Position numbers and translations under genes: made by a program. A DNA stretch of 64,000 nucleotides. Source: Albitalea sp966211955 (GTDB taxonomy: Bacteria; Pseudomonadota; Gammaproteobacteria; Burkholderiales; Burkholderiaceae_C). Positions 9,995 through 18,445 of this stretch are shown here, piece by piece (within the stretch, counting starts at the first letter, position 1; each line of letters begins with the position of its first letter). Where the stretch lies: assembly GCA_966211955.1 (NCBI GenBank), contig CBIHOF010000014.1:1-64000 (forward strand). Reading direction: 5' to 3'. The notes under the pieces are model-generated. The model was given only the letters and a program-made list of their open reading frames with translations, was not told the DNA's origin and made no database searches.

Positions 9995-10093
9995 GAGCGA
10001 AGCGACTTGCACATCAAGCAACGCCCGCGGATCCGGCTCTGCCGGTCCGCTGGGTGGCGCCCCTCGGGGGCAGGAGCGAAGCGACTGGGGGGC
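9995..10093. repeat. Intergenic repeat with direct repeats and hairpins
   Basis: The gap between folD and the response regulator holds two copies of the 13-mer GAGCGAAGCGACT (9995-10007 and 10074-10086). They flank short hairpins: CCGG...CCGG at 10033-10045 and GCCCC-TCG-GGGGC at 10059-10071. From memory this composition resembles a dispersed repeat seen between genes in several Burkholderiales genomes; that is recall and was not searched. It sits just after the regulator stop, so it could also act as a processing or attenuating hairpin, but there is no T tract. Confidence 0.55.
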
Positions 10094-10094
10094 C

Positions 10095-10718
10095 TTATTG
10101 CTTCGCCTGTGCGCCGAGCGCGATCTTGAGCAAATCGGCCACGGTGTTGGCGTTCAGCTTTTCCATGATGTTGGCGCGGTGCGCCTCCACCGTCTTGATG
10201 CTGATGCCCAAGTCGTCGGCGATCTGCTTGTTGAGCCGGCCGGCGACGATGCGCTCGAGCACCTGCGCTTCACGCGTCGTCAGGCGCGAGAGCAGGGCAT
10301 CGCGGCTTGCGGCTTCCTGGTGCTGGCTGAAGGCGGCGCGGGCCTGGTCGAGCATGCGCTCCACCAGGTTGAGCAGCTCTTCTTCCTTGAAGGGTTTCTC
10401 GATGAAGTCCATCGCGCCCTTCTTCATCGTCGTGACCGCCATGGGCACGTCGCCATGGCCGGTGATGAAGACGATGGGCAGGGGGGAGCGGCGTTCGAGC
10501 AGGCGGTCTTGCAGCTCCAGCCCGCTCATGCCGTCCATGCGGATGTCGGCGATCAGGCAGGCGACTTCGCGCGGGTCGAAGCGGGAGAGGAAGGACTCGG
10601 AGGAGTCGAAGCACTTGACTCGATAGTCCTTGCCTTCGAGCAGCCACTGGAGGGAATCGCGAACCGCCTCGTCGTCATCGACGACATAGACCGTGCCTTT
10701 CTTCGGGATCAAGCTCAT
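10095..10718 (-). CDS. FixJ-type response regulator (REC + LuxR HTH)
   Basis: 207-residue transcriptional regulator. Receiver domain at residues 8-120 with acidic pocket DDD14-16 and phospho-acceptor Asp58 (CLIADIRMDGMSG), plus the FixJ-like ITGHGDVPMAV and EKPF motifs. C-terminal LuxR/GerE helix-turn-helix at about 140-205 (LTTREAQVLERIVAGRLNKQ). The ATG overlaps the stop of the PAS histidine kinase by 4 nt, so the two form a cognate pair. The pair is transcribed divergently from aceE, making pyruvate dehydrogenase the first candidate target; this is inference from position. An upstream in-frame extension to 10871 is out of keeping with the family and lies inside the kinase gene. Confidence 0.92.
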   Translation of the reverse strand: MSLIPKKGTVYVVDDDEAVRDSLQWLLEGKDYRVKCFDSSESFLSRFDPREVACLIADIRMDGMSGLELQDRLLERRSPLPIVFITGHGDVPMAVTTMKKGAMDFIEKPFKEEELLNLVERMLDQARAAFSQHQEAASRDALLSRLTTREAQVLERIVAGRLNKQIADDLGISIKTVEAHRANIMEKLNANTVADLLKIALGAQAKQ

Positions 10719-13261
10719 GAAGTGACAGCAGAGTTGGGGGTTGAGAGAGGATCGGTCCGGGTGGTCTCCACAGGCAGCGTGAAGGTAAAGCTGCAGCCCA
10801 CGACGGAGGCGCCATTGTAGAGGTTCTGCGCTCTTATTCGACCCCTGTGGGATTCGATGATCGAGCGGCACAGGCTCAGGCCGATGCCCAGTCCTTCGGC
10901 CTTCGTGGAGAAGAACGCTTCATAGAGCCGTGAGATGACTTCTTCCTTGATGCCGGGGCCCATGTCCGTGACGGAAAACTCGATCACGCCGCCTTCTTCA
11001 GGGGTATGGCGAGGCACCACCCGCAGCTCGATGTTGCGGCGTGCCGGCGGCAGGTGTGCCATGTCGATCGCCTCGGCCGCGTTCTTGAGCAGGTTCAGCA
11101 CCACCTGCTCGATGAGGATCGGGTCCACCATCAGCGTGGGCAAGCGCTGCGCGACGTAGGTGTGGATGGCGACGTTGCGCCGGCGCAGCTCGATGCTCGC
11201 GAGATCGACCGCGTCCTCGACGATGGTGCGTGCCTGCGAAGGCTGGCGCTGCGGCTCGCTCTTCTTCACGAAGTTGCGGATGCGGTGGATGATCTGCCCC
11301 GCGCGCTGCGCCTGCTTGGAGGTCTTCTCCAGCGCGGCGATCAGGTCTTCCTTCTTGATCGCGTCGTTGTTCACGCGCGTGACCATGCCGTTGCAGTAGT
11401 TGGCGATGGCCGTGAGCGGCTGGTTCAGCTCGTGCGCCACCGAGGACGCCATCTCGCCCATGGTGACGAGGCGGCTCGTGACTTGCGCTTTCTCGGCCTG
11501 GCTGGCGGCCAGCGCTTCGGCGGCGCGGCGGGCGGTGATGTCGGTGGCGATGAGCATCTGCGCGAGCCGCCCGTCGGTCCACTGCAGGTAGCGCGAGCGC
11601 ACGTCGAACCACTTCTTCAGCGATTCGACGTACACCTCGCGGGGGTCGGACCCCACCTCCGTGAGCTCCTGCGTGGGCAAGCCTCCGAAGCTGTCGACGT
11701 TGTCGTCGCTTTCCGCCAGGCTCGGCAGCCCCGGGTCTTCGCCTGCGAGCAGCGCATGGCCGTTGGCATCGGCACCAAACCAGAGGCGGTACGAGCGGTT
11801 GGCGAAGAGCAGCTCGCCTTGCTGCACCGACAGCACCGACACGGCGGCGTCCAGGCCTTCGAGCACGGTGGTGAAGCGCTCGTGCGACGCAGAGAGCTGG
11901 TCGCGGATGCGCTTGGCCTCGGTGATGTTGGTCATCGAGGTCATCCAGCCCGTCTGCTGGCCCTTGGGGTCGATCAGCGGCGAGACGTACATGCGCGCAT
12001 CGAACAGCGAGCCGTCCTTGCGCATCACCTTCACCTCGATGCCACCGGCCGGGCTGCGGCCCTGCAGTTCCTGCTGGAAGAGCCGGGTGTTTTCCTCGTA
12101 GCGGTCGGGCGGCCAGTGGGGGAAGGGAGGCTGCCGGCCGATGAGCTCGGCCTCGGAGAACCCGGTCATCGCGCAGAAGGCGGGGTTCACGTAGGTGATG
12201 CGGCCTTCCATGTCCATGGCGCGCATGCCCGTGAGCATGGAGTTTTCCATCGCGCGGCGGAAGTTCGCTTCCGACACCAGCGCACTTTGCATCTGCAGCC
12301 GCCGGCCCATGTGGCGCCAGGTGCCGAGCAGCATCCAGACGGTGAGCACGCTCAAGGCGGCCACCATCCAGAACAACGTGTTGCTGATGAGGCCGATGGA
12401 CGTGCGGTAGCCCTGGCCGCGCAGGATGAGCCCGTCGCCCGCCGGCGCCACCGGCACGTCGTGCACGATGGACGCGGGCTTGGCCTTGTGGCCGGGCATG
12501 GGCGTGACGGTGCTCGCCAGCACGTGCTCTTGCCCATCGACGAGGCTGATCGCGTGGCGGTTCGACACCTCCGCCGGCACGAAGTAGCGCATCAGCGCCT
12601 CGACCGAGTACTCGGCCACGAGCGTGCCGCTGAAGGCGCTGCGGTCGATGAGCGGAATCTGCACCTGGATCACCGGCGTGCCGTAGGTGTCGATGAAGGG
12701 CCGCGTGTACACCGGCTGGCGCAGGGTGCGCGCCGCGAGGAAGGCCACCTCGGGTTCGCTGGACTTGCCCTCCTTGGGCAGCGAGGCGGCGTATTCCTCG
12801 CCGGTCAGGCCTGTCTCGGGGTGGAAGCTGATGGCCGAGTACGCCGCCTTCTGTCCGCGCGTCTGCGTGATCCAGAAGAGGTGGTTGATCTCAGGTCGCT
12901 CGCGCGTGAAGCTCGCTGCCTGGCCGAGGAATTCGTCCTGGTCGATGGCACGCGTGACGATCTCGCGCGCGATTCGCACGAGCTGTTCCTGGTTCTCGAT
13001 CAGTCGCAGGCGGATCTGCTGCTGGGCGATCTCGGTGTCGCGCTTGACCGACTCCTGCTCGCGCTCGAACTCCTCGTTGCGCAGGTACCAGAAGGCCGAA
13101 ATGATGGCCGCGAGAAACAGCAGCACCGAGATGAGCGGCCCGAGCGTGGCAAAGCGGTCTTGCTGGGCGGGCGACTGGCGCCGCCACCAGCGGCCGAACA
13201 GCCGACGCGGCAGTGTGGGTGTACTGCGCGGGAGCGCGGCGAACTTCGGGCTTGGTGGCAT
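10715..13261 (-). CDS. PAS-domain sensor histidine kinase, partner of the FixJ-type regulator
   Basis: About 848-residue membrane kinase. A first transmembrane segment (LGPLISVLLFLAAIISAFWY), a periplasmic sensor region of about 250 residues, and a second segment (FWMVAALSVLTVWMLLG) are followed by two cytoplasmic PAS domains, a HisKA domain with phospho-acceptor His610 (VAHELNQPLTAIANY) and an HATPase domain (DMGPGIKEE, GLGIGLSLCRSI). The layout recalls DctS/FixL-type kinases. The signal is unknown. Start uncertain: the ATG at 13261 (MPPSPK) has only a weak purine stretch, while a GTG at 13342 would add 27 polar residues. Its stop overlaps the regulator start by 4 nt; its promoter region is shared with aceE. 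Confidence 0.9.
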   Translation of the reverse strand: MPPSPKFAALPRSTPTLPRRLFGRWWRRQSPAQQDRFATLGPLISVLLFLAAIISAFWYLRNEEFEREQESVKRDTEIAQQQIRLRLIENQEQLVRIAREIVTRAIDQDEFLGQAASFTRERPEINHLFWITQTRGQKAAYSAISFHPETGLTGEEYAASLPKEGKSSEPEVAFLAARTLRQPVYTRPFIDTYGTPVIQVQIPLIDRSAFSGTLVAEYSVEALMRYFVPAEVSNRHAISLVDGQEHVLASTVTPMPGHKAKPASIVHDVPVAPAGDGLILRGQGYRTSIGLISNTLFWMVAALSVLTVWMLLGTWRHMGRRLQMQSALVSEANFRRAMENSMLTGMRAMDMEGRITYVNPAFCAMTGFSEAELIGRQPPFPHWPPDRYEENTRLFQQELQGRSPAGGIEVKVMRKDGSLFDARMYVSPLIDPKGQQTGWMTSMTNITEAKRIRDQLSASHERFTTVLEGLDAAVSVLSVQQGELLFANRSYRLWFGADANGHALLAGEDPGLPSLAESDDNVDSFGGLPTQELTEVGSDPREVYVESLKKWFDVRSRYLQWTDGRLAQMLIATDITARRAAEALAASQAEKAQVTSRLVTMGEMASSVAHELNQPLTAIANYCNGMVTRVNNDAIKKEDLIAALEKTSKQAQRAGQIIHRIRNFVKKSEPQRQPSQARTIVEDAVDLASIELRRRNVAIHTYVAQRLPTLMVDPILIEQVVLNLLKNAAEAIDMAHLPPARRNIELRVVPRHTPEEGGVIEFSVTDMGPGIKEEVISRLYEAFFSTKAEGLGIGLSLCRSIIESHRGRIRAQNLYNGASVVGCSFTFTLPVETTRTDPLSTPNSAVTS

Positions 13262-13308
13262 GGTCTCGGGATTATCGATTGCTCGCTCCTCGTCGACTGC
13301 GCAGCCGG

Positions 13309-13391
13309 TCACGGACGTGTCACTTCCACAGGTGAAAATCACAATGTGAAATCAACTCGCACGATTTGAAAATGTGTAGAAGTTGTGCGAG
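13309..13391. promoter_or_regulatory. Box-rich divergent control region between the kinase and aceE
   Basis: Seen directly: five TCAC/GTGA boxes in 41 nt, as TCAC at 13309 and 13320 (11 nt apart), GTGA at 13332, TCAC at 13339 and GTGA at 13346. The last three form two interlocked palindromes, GTGAAAATCAC and TCACAATGTGA. Downstream, a 7-nt inverted repeat CTCGCAC (13356-13362) and GTGCGAG (13385-13391) lies nearer aceE. The sites sit where a regulator of aceE, of the two-component genes, or of both would bind. If the kinase starts at the GTG at 13342, part of the array is coding. No clear -35/-10 pair could be assigned. Confidence 0.5.
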
Positions 13392-13429
13392 ACTCCCGCC
13401 CATTCGGAAAATCAACCAGGAGACAAGAC

Positions 13430-16138
13430 ATGTCCGCCATGCCTGAACCTTTCATTGGCGCCGCAGCGAACGACACCGATGCCCAGGAAACTCGTGAATG
13501 GCTGGACGCCTTGTCGGCCGTCATCGGCACCGAAGGCGGCGAGCGCGCGCACTTCCTGCTGAACACGCTGATCGACCACGCGCGCCAGGCCGGCATCGAC
13601 GTGCCGTTCTCGGCCACCACGGCCTACGTCAACACCATCCCCGCTGACCAGGAAGAGCGCTGTCCCGGCAACGTGGAGATCGAAGAACGCCTGCGCGCCT
13701 ACATGCGCTGGAACGCGATGGCGATGGTGGTCAAGGCCAACCGCCTGCACCCGGCCGACGGCGGCGACCTCGGCGGCCACATCTCTTCCTTCGCATCGCT
13801 CGCGACCATGTTCGGCGCGGGCTTCAACCACTTCTGGCATGCAGAAAGCGAAGGTCACGGCGGTGACCTTCTCTACATCCAGGGCCACTCGTCTCCCGGC
13901 ATCTATGCCCGCGCCTTCATGGAAGGCCGCATCTCCGAAGACCAGTTGCTCAACTTCCGCCAGGAAGTCGACGGCAAGGGCATCTCGAGCTACCCGCACC
14001 CCAAGCTCATGCCCGAGTTCTGGCAGTTCCCCACCGTGTCGATGGGTCTGGGCCCCCTGATGGCCATCTACCAGGCACGCTTCCTCAAGTACCTGCATGC
14101 CCGCGGCATCGCCAACACCGAGAACCGCAAGGTGTGGGTGTTCTGCGGCGACGGTGAAATGGACGAGCCGGAATCGCTGGGCGCGATCGGCCTCGCGGCG
14201 CGCGAGAAGCTCGACAACCTGATCTTCGTCGTCAACTGCAACCTCCAGCGCCTGGACGGCCCGGTGCGCGGCAACGGCAAGATCATCCAGGAACTCGAAG
14301 GCGAGTTCCGCGGTTCCGGCTGGAACGTCATCAAGCTGCTGTGGGGGAGCTACTGGGACCCGCTGCTGGCGCGCGACAAGGAAGAGATCCTGCGCAAGAT
14401 CATGATGGACGTGGTCGACGGCGACTATCAGGCGATGAAGGCCAACGATGGTGCATTCGTGCGCAAGCACTTCTTCGGCCGCCACCCCAAGGCGCTGGAG
14501 ATGGTCGCGAAGATGAGCGACGAGGACATCTGGCGCCTGCAGCGCGGCGGCCATGACCCGCAGAAGGTGTACGCCGCCTACCACCGCGCGGTGAACCACA
14601 AGGGCCAGCCGACCGTCATGCTCATCAAGACCGTCAAGGGCTTCGGCATGGGCAAGAGCGGCGAAGGCAAGAACACCGCGCACCAGACCAAGAAGCTCAC
14701 CGACGACGACATCAAGAGCTTCCGCGACCGCTTCAACATTCCCGTGAGCGATGCGCAGATCGATGCCGGCATCCCGTTCTACAAGCCGGCCGACGACACC
14801 GTCGAGATGAAGTACCTGCATGAGCGCCGCAAGGCACTTGGCGGCTACCTGCCCAAGCGCCGCACCAAGGCCGACGAGCAGCTGAAGGTGCCTGATCTCG
14901 AGACCTTCAAGGCGGTGCTCGAGCCGACCGCCGAAGGCCGCGAGATCTCGACCACGCAAGCCTACGTGCGCTTCCTCACGCAGTTGCTGCGCGACAAGGA
15001 CGTCGGCCCGCGCGCGGTGCCCATCCTCGTCGACGAGGCGCGCACCTTCGGCATGGAAGGCCTGTTCCGCCAGATCGGCATCTACAACCCCGCGGGTCAG
15101 CAGTACACGCCGGTCGATAAAGACCAGGTCATGTACTACAAGGAAGACAAGGCCGGGCAGATCCTGCAGGAAGGCATCAACGAGGCGGGCGGCATGAGTT
15201 CGTGGATCGCGGCGGCGACGTCGTATTCGACGAACAACCGCATCATGATCCCGTTCTACGTCTACTACTCGATGTTCGGCTTCCAGCGCATCGGCGACCT
15301 GGCATGGGCAGCGGGCGACATGCAGGCGCGCGGCTTCCTGCTGGGCGGCACGTCGGGACGCACGACGCTGAACGGCGAAGGCCTGCAGCACGAGGACGGC
15401 CACAGCCACATCCTCGCGGGCACGATCCCGAACTGCATCAGCTACGACCCGACGTTTGCGCACGAGGTGGGCGTCATCCTGCACCATGGCTTGAAGCGCA
15501 TGGTCGAGAAGCAGGACAACGTCTACTTCTATCTCACCCTGCTCAACGAGAACTACGCCATGCCCGGCCTCAAGCCCGGCACCGAAGAGCAGATCATCAA
15601 GGGCATGTACCTGCTGGAAGAAGGCGCGAAGAAGACCCCGCGCGTGAACCTGCTGGGCTCGGGCACCATCCTGCGCGAGAGCATCGCGGCGAAGGAACTG
15701 CTCGAGAAGGAATGGGGCGTGGCCGCCAACATCTGGAGCTGCCCGAGCTTCAATGAACTGGCGCGCGATGGCCAGGACGCCGAACGCTGGAACATGCTGC
15801 ACCCGACCGAGCGCCAGCGCGTGCCCTTCGTGACGCAGCAGCTCGAACCGTATGTCGGCCCCGTCATCGCATCCACCGACTACATGAAGAACTACGCGGA
15901 GCAGATCCGCCCCTTCATGCCCAAGGGTCGCGTGTACAAGGTGCTGGGCACGGACGGCTTCGGCCGCAGCGATTTCCGCAGCAAGCTGCGCGAGCACTTC
16001 GAGGTGAATCGCCACTACATCGTGGTGGCCGCGCTGCGCTCGCTCGCCGATGAAGGCACACTGCCCATCGCGAAGGTGGCCGAGGCCATCAAGAAGTACG
16101 GCATCAATGCCGACAAGATCAACCCGCTGTACGCCTGA
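13430..16138 (+). CDS. aceE: Pyruvate dehydrogenase E1 component, homodimeric type
   Basis: 902 residues, close to the 887 of E. coli AceE. E1 decarboxylates pyruvate with thiamine diphosphate and acetylates lipoyl groups of E2. The ThDP/Mg motif GDGEMDEPESLGA starts at Gly240 and ends in the expected NCNLQRLDGPVRGN region. An AGGAGA ribosome binding site lies 7 nt before the ATG at 13430; an in-frame start at 13385 is rejected because it precedes this site. First gene of the aceE-aceF-(proteasome-like)-lpdA operon, 24 nt before aceF, divergent from a two-component system. Confidence 0.97.
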   Translation: MSAMPEPFIGAAANDTDAQETREWLDALSAVIGTEGGERAHFLLNTLIDHARQAGIDVPFSATTAYVNTIPADQEERCPGNVEIEERLRAYMRWNAMAMVVKANRLHPADGGDLGGHISSFASLATMFGAGFNHFWHAESEGHGGDLLYIQGHSSPGIYARAFMEGRISEDQLLNFRQEVDGKGISSYPHPKLMPEFWQFPTVSMGLGPLMAIYQARFLKYLHARGIANTENRKVWVFCGDGEMDEPESLGAIGLAAREKLDNLIFVVNCNLQRLDGPVRGNGKIIQELEGEFRGSGWNVIKLLWGSYWDPLLARDKEEILRKIMMDVVDGDYQAMKANDGAFVRKHFFGRHPKALEMVAKMSDEDIWRLQRGGHDPQKVYAAYHRAVNHKGQPTVMLIKTVKGFGMGKSGEGKNTAHQTKKLTDDDIKSFRDRFNIPVSDAQIDAGIPFYKPADDTVEMKYLHERRKALGGYLPKRRTKADEQLKVPDLETFKAVLEPTAEGREISTTQAYVRFLTQLLRDKDVGPRAVPILVDEARTFGMEGLFRQIGIYNPAGQQYTPVDKDQVMYYKEDKAGQILQEGINEAGGMSSWIAAATSYSTNNRIMIPFYVYYSMFGFQRIGDLAWAAGDMQARGFLLGGTSGRTTLNGEGLQHEDGHSHILAGTIPNCISYDPTFAHEVGVILHHGLKRMVEKQDNVYFYLTLLNENYAMPGLKPGTEEQIIKGMYLLEEGAKKTPRVNLLGSGTILRESIAAKELLEKEWGVAANIWSCPSFNELARDGQDAERWNMLHPTERQRVPFVTQQLEPYVGPVIASTDYMKNYAEQIRPFMPKGRVYKVLGTDGFGRSDFRSKLREHFEVNRHYIVVAALRSLADEGTLPIAKVAEAIKKYGINADKINPLYA

Positions 16139-16162
16139 TCAAGAAGAACGCGGAGACACAAC

Positions 16163-17836
16163 ATGGCATTGGTGGAAGTGAAGGTCCCGGACATCGGCGA
16201 CTTCAAGGACGTGGAGATCATCGAACTGCTGGTCAAGCCCGGCGACACGGTGAAGACCGAGCAATCGCTCATCACGGTGGAAAGCGACAAGGCCTCGATG
16301 GAGATTCCGTCGACGGCGTCCGGCGTGGTGAAAGAGCTGAAGGTCAAGATCGGCGACAAGGTGAGCGAGGGCTCGTTGTTGCTGATGCTGGAGGGCGAGG
16401 GGGCTGCGGCCGCGCCGGCCGCTGCACCGGCACAGGCGCCGGCTGCTGCTGCGCCAGCGGTTGCGCCCGCGGCACCCACCGCGGCGCCGGTGGCGCCTGT
16501 GGCTCCCGCCAGCAGCGGTCCGGTCGACGTCGTCGTGCCTGACATCGGCGACTTCGATGAAGTCGCCGTGATCGAGGTCTTCATCAAGCCCGGCGACACC
16601 ATCAAGGCCGAGCAGAGCCTCATCACCGTCGAGAGCGACAAGGCCTCGATGGAGATTCCATCCTCGCATGCGGGCGTGGTCAAGGAAGTGAAGGTCAAGG
16701 TCGGCGACAAGGTGAGCAAGGGGTCTCTGGTGGCGGTGGTTGAAGCCGCTGGCGGCGCTGCGGCCGCCGCGCCCGTGGCGACGCCGGCCCAAGCTGCGCC
16801 GGCGGCTCAGCCGTCAGCGGCATCCAGCCCCGCGCCGGCACCCGACAGGCAGGTCCCGACGGCGGCGCTCCCCCCGCACGAACCTGCGGCTCCGAAGGGC
16901 AACCTCCCGCACGCCTCCCCCACCATCCGCAAGCTCGCTCGCGAACTCGGCGTGCCGCTGGAAGAGGTGAAAGGCTCGGGCCCGAAAGGCCGCGTCACGC
17001 AGGACGACGTGAACGCCTTCGTCAAGGGCGTGATGGCCGGCAGCGTGCAGACCAAGGCGCAGACCGCCAAGGCACCCGCGCAGGCGGCGGCCGGCGGTGC
17101 GTTCCCTGGCCTCTTGCCCTGGCCGCAGGTCGACTTCACCAAGTTCGGCCCCGTCGAGCGCCGCGACCTCTCGCGCATCAAGAAGATCAGCGGTGCCAAC
17201 CTGCATCGCAACTGGATGGTCATCCCGCACGTCACCAACCATGACGATGCGGACATCACCGAGCTCGAAGCCTTCCGCGTGCAGCTCAACAAGGAGAACG
17301 AGAAGTCCGGCGTCAAGGTCACGATGCTCGCGTTCCTCATCAAGGCCTGCGTCTCGGCGCTCAAGAAGTTCCCGGAGTTCAATGCCTCGCTCGACGGCGA
17401 GCAGATCGTGCTCAAGCAGTACTTCCACATCGGCTTCGCGGCGGACACGCCCAACGGCCTCGTGGTACCGGTCATCCGCGACGCCGACAAGAAGGGAGTG
17501 ATGCAAATCTCGCAGGAGATGAGTGACCTCGCCAAGAAGGCGCGCGACGGCAAGCTCGGCCCCGCGGACATGACCGGCGGCTGCTTCTCCATCTCGTCGC
17601 TGGGCGGCATCGGCGGGCGCTACTTCACGCCCATCATCAATGCGCCCGAAGTCGCGATCCTCGGCGTGTGCAAGTCGGCCACCGAACCCAAGTGGGACGG
17701 AAAGACCTTCCAGCCGCGATTGATGCTGCCTTTGTCGCTAAGCTGGGACCACCGCGTGATCGACGGTGCCGCGGCGGCTCGTTTCAATGCCTATCTCGGG
17801 CAAATCCTGGGTGACTTCCGCCGCGTGCTTCTCTAA
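16163..17836 (+). CDS. aceF: Dihydrolipoamide acetyltransferase, pyruvate dehydrogenase E2
   Basis: 557 residues. Two N-terminal lipoyl domains carry the lipoylated lysines Lys43 and Lys160 in identical ESDKASMEIPS contexts, joined by Ala/Pro-rich swinging arms (about 85-115 and 195-250). A peripheral subunit-binding domain (ASPTIRKLARELGVPLEEV, about 252-290) and a catalytic domain with HRVIDG (His530, Asp534) follow. It transfers acetyl from lipoate to CoA and forms the complex core. A GGAGA ribosome binding site precedes the ATG. Two lipoyl domains is common in beta- and gammaproteobacteria. Confidence 0.97.
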   Translation: MALVEVKVPDIGDFKDVEIIELLVKPGDTVKTEQSLITVESDKASMEIPSTASGVVKELKVKIGDKVSEGSLLLMLEGEGAAAAPAAAPAQAPAAAAPAVAPAAPTAAPVAPVAPASSGPVDVVVPDIGDFDEVAVIEVFIKPGDTIKAEQSLITVESDKASMEIPSSHAGVVKEVKVKVGDKVSKGSLVAVVEAAGGAAAAAPVATPAQAAPAAQPSAASSPAPAPDRQVPTAALPPHEPAAPKGNLPHASPTIRKLARELGVPLEEVKGSGPKGRVTQDDVNAFVKGVMAGSVQTKAQTAKAPAQAAAGGAFPGLLPWPQVDFTKFGPVERRDLSRIKKISGANLHRNWMVIPHVTNHDDADITELEAFRVQLNKENEKSGVKVTMLAFLIKACVSALKKFPEFNASLDGEQIVLKQYFHIGFAADTPNGLVVPVIRDADKKGVMQISQEMSDLAKKARDGKLGPADMTGGCFSISSLGGIGGRYFTPIINAPEVAILGVCKSATEPKWDGKTFQPRLMLPLSLSWDHRVIDGAAAARFNAYLGQILGDFRRVLL

Positions 17837-17857
17837 CTCCAATAAGAAGGAGAAGGC

Positions 17858-18430
17858 ATGACGACGGTTGTGGTGGTTCGCAAGGGCGGCCAGGTGGCGA
17901 TCGCGGGTGACAGCCTCGTCACCTTCGGCGACACCCGCCTCGCCCACGGCTACGAGGCCAACGAGAAGTTGTTCAAGGTGGGTGAGTCGTGGTTCGGCAT
18001 GTCCGGCACCACGGCGCACTTCCCGGTTCTCAGGCGCGCACTCAACGGCCTCACGCCCGATGAGCTGCGCCTCGGTTCGCGCGACGAGGTGTTCGACACC
18101 TTCTTGCGCCTGCACCCCAAGCTCAAGGACACCTTCTTCCTCAACACCAAGGAAGACGACTCCGACCCCTACGAGTCGTCGCAGTTCACCGCGCTCATCG
18201 CGAATCCCGCGGGCATCTTCGGCGTGTACTCGTACCGCGAGGTGTTCGAGTTCGATCGCTTCTGGGGCATCGGCACCGGCCGCGGCTTCGCGCTCGGCGC
18301 GATGTATGCGGCCTACGACAAGGCGAAGACCGCCAAGGAAATCGCGGAGATCGGCGTGAAGGCCGGCTGCGAATTCGACAAGAACTCGAGCGGGCCGGTT
18401 CGGGTTCACACCATCAAACTGCAAAACTGA
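17858..18430 (+). CDS. Proteasome-like Ntn hydrolase (BPH/HslV-type self-compartmentalising protease)
   Basis: 190 residues. After removal of Met the chain starts TTVVVVRKGGQVAIAGDS, aligning without gaps to the HslV start: Thr1 nucleophile and Asp17 match exactly. The catalytic Lys33 equivalent is Lys36 (mature numbering) in NEKLFKV, three residues later than in HslV and aligned to KKLFQI of the archaeal beta subunit. FGMSGTTAHFPVLRRAL matches the HslV AGGTADAF helix, and GIGTGRGFALGAM matches the GSGG..A segment. Length and Betaproteobacteria context suit the described betaproteobacterial proteasome homologue (BPH) better than HslV, whose HslU partner is absent here, or the longer Anbu. It lies 21 nt after aceF and 15 nt before lpdA, so it is co-transcribed. 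Proteolytic activity and substrates are inferred only. Confidence 0.78.
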   Translation: MTTVVVVRKGGQVAIAGDSLVTFGDTRLAHGYEANEKLFKVGESWFGMSGTTAHFPVLRRALNGLTPDELRLGSRDEVFDTFLRLHPKLKDTFFLNTKEDDSDPYESSQFTALIANPAGIFGVYSYREVFEFDRFWGIGTGRGFALGAMYAAYDKAKTAKEIAEIGVKAGCEFDKNSSGPVRVHTIKLQN

Positions 18431-18445
18431 CGACAGAGACAAGAC

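Noticed and set aside
11006..13369. 787-residue plus-strand frame opposite the PAS kinase
   Set aside because: Antisense shadow of the kinase gene, rich in Arg/His/Gly with no recognisable fold.
13412..16015. 867-residue minus-strand frame opposite aceE
   Set aside because: High-GC shadow frame: perfectly antisense to a clear aceE, with His/Val/Arg-biased composition and no motif.
17858..18430. Assignment as HslV of the HslUV protease
   Set aside because: No hslU beside it, three extra residues before the catalytic Lys, and a location inside the pyruvate dehydrogenase operon; a BPH-type assignment fits better.
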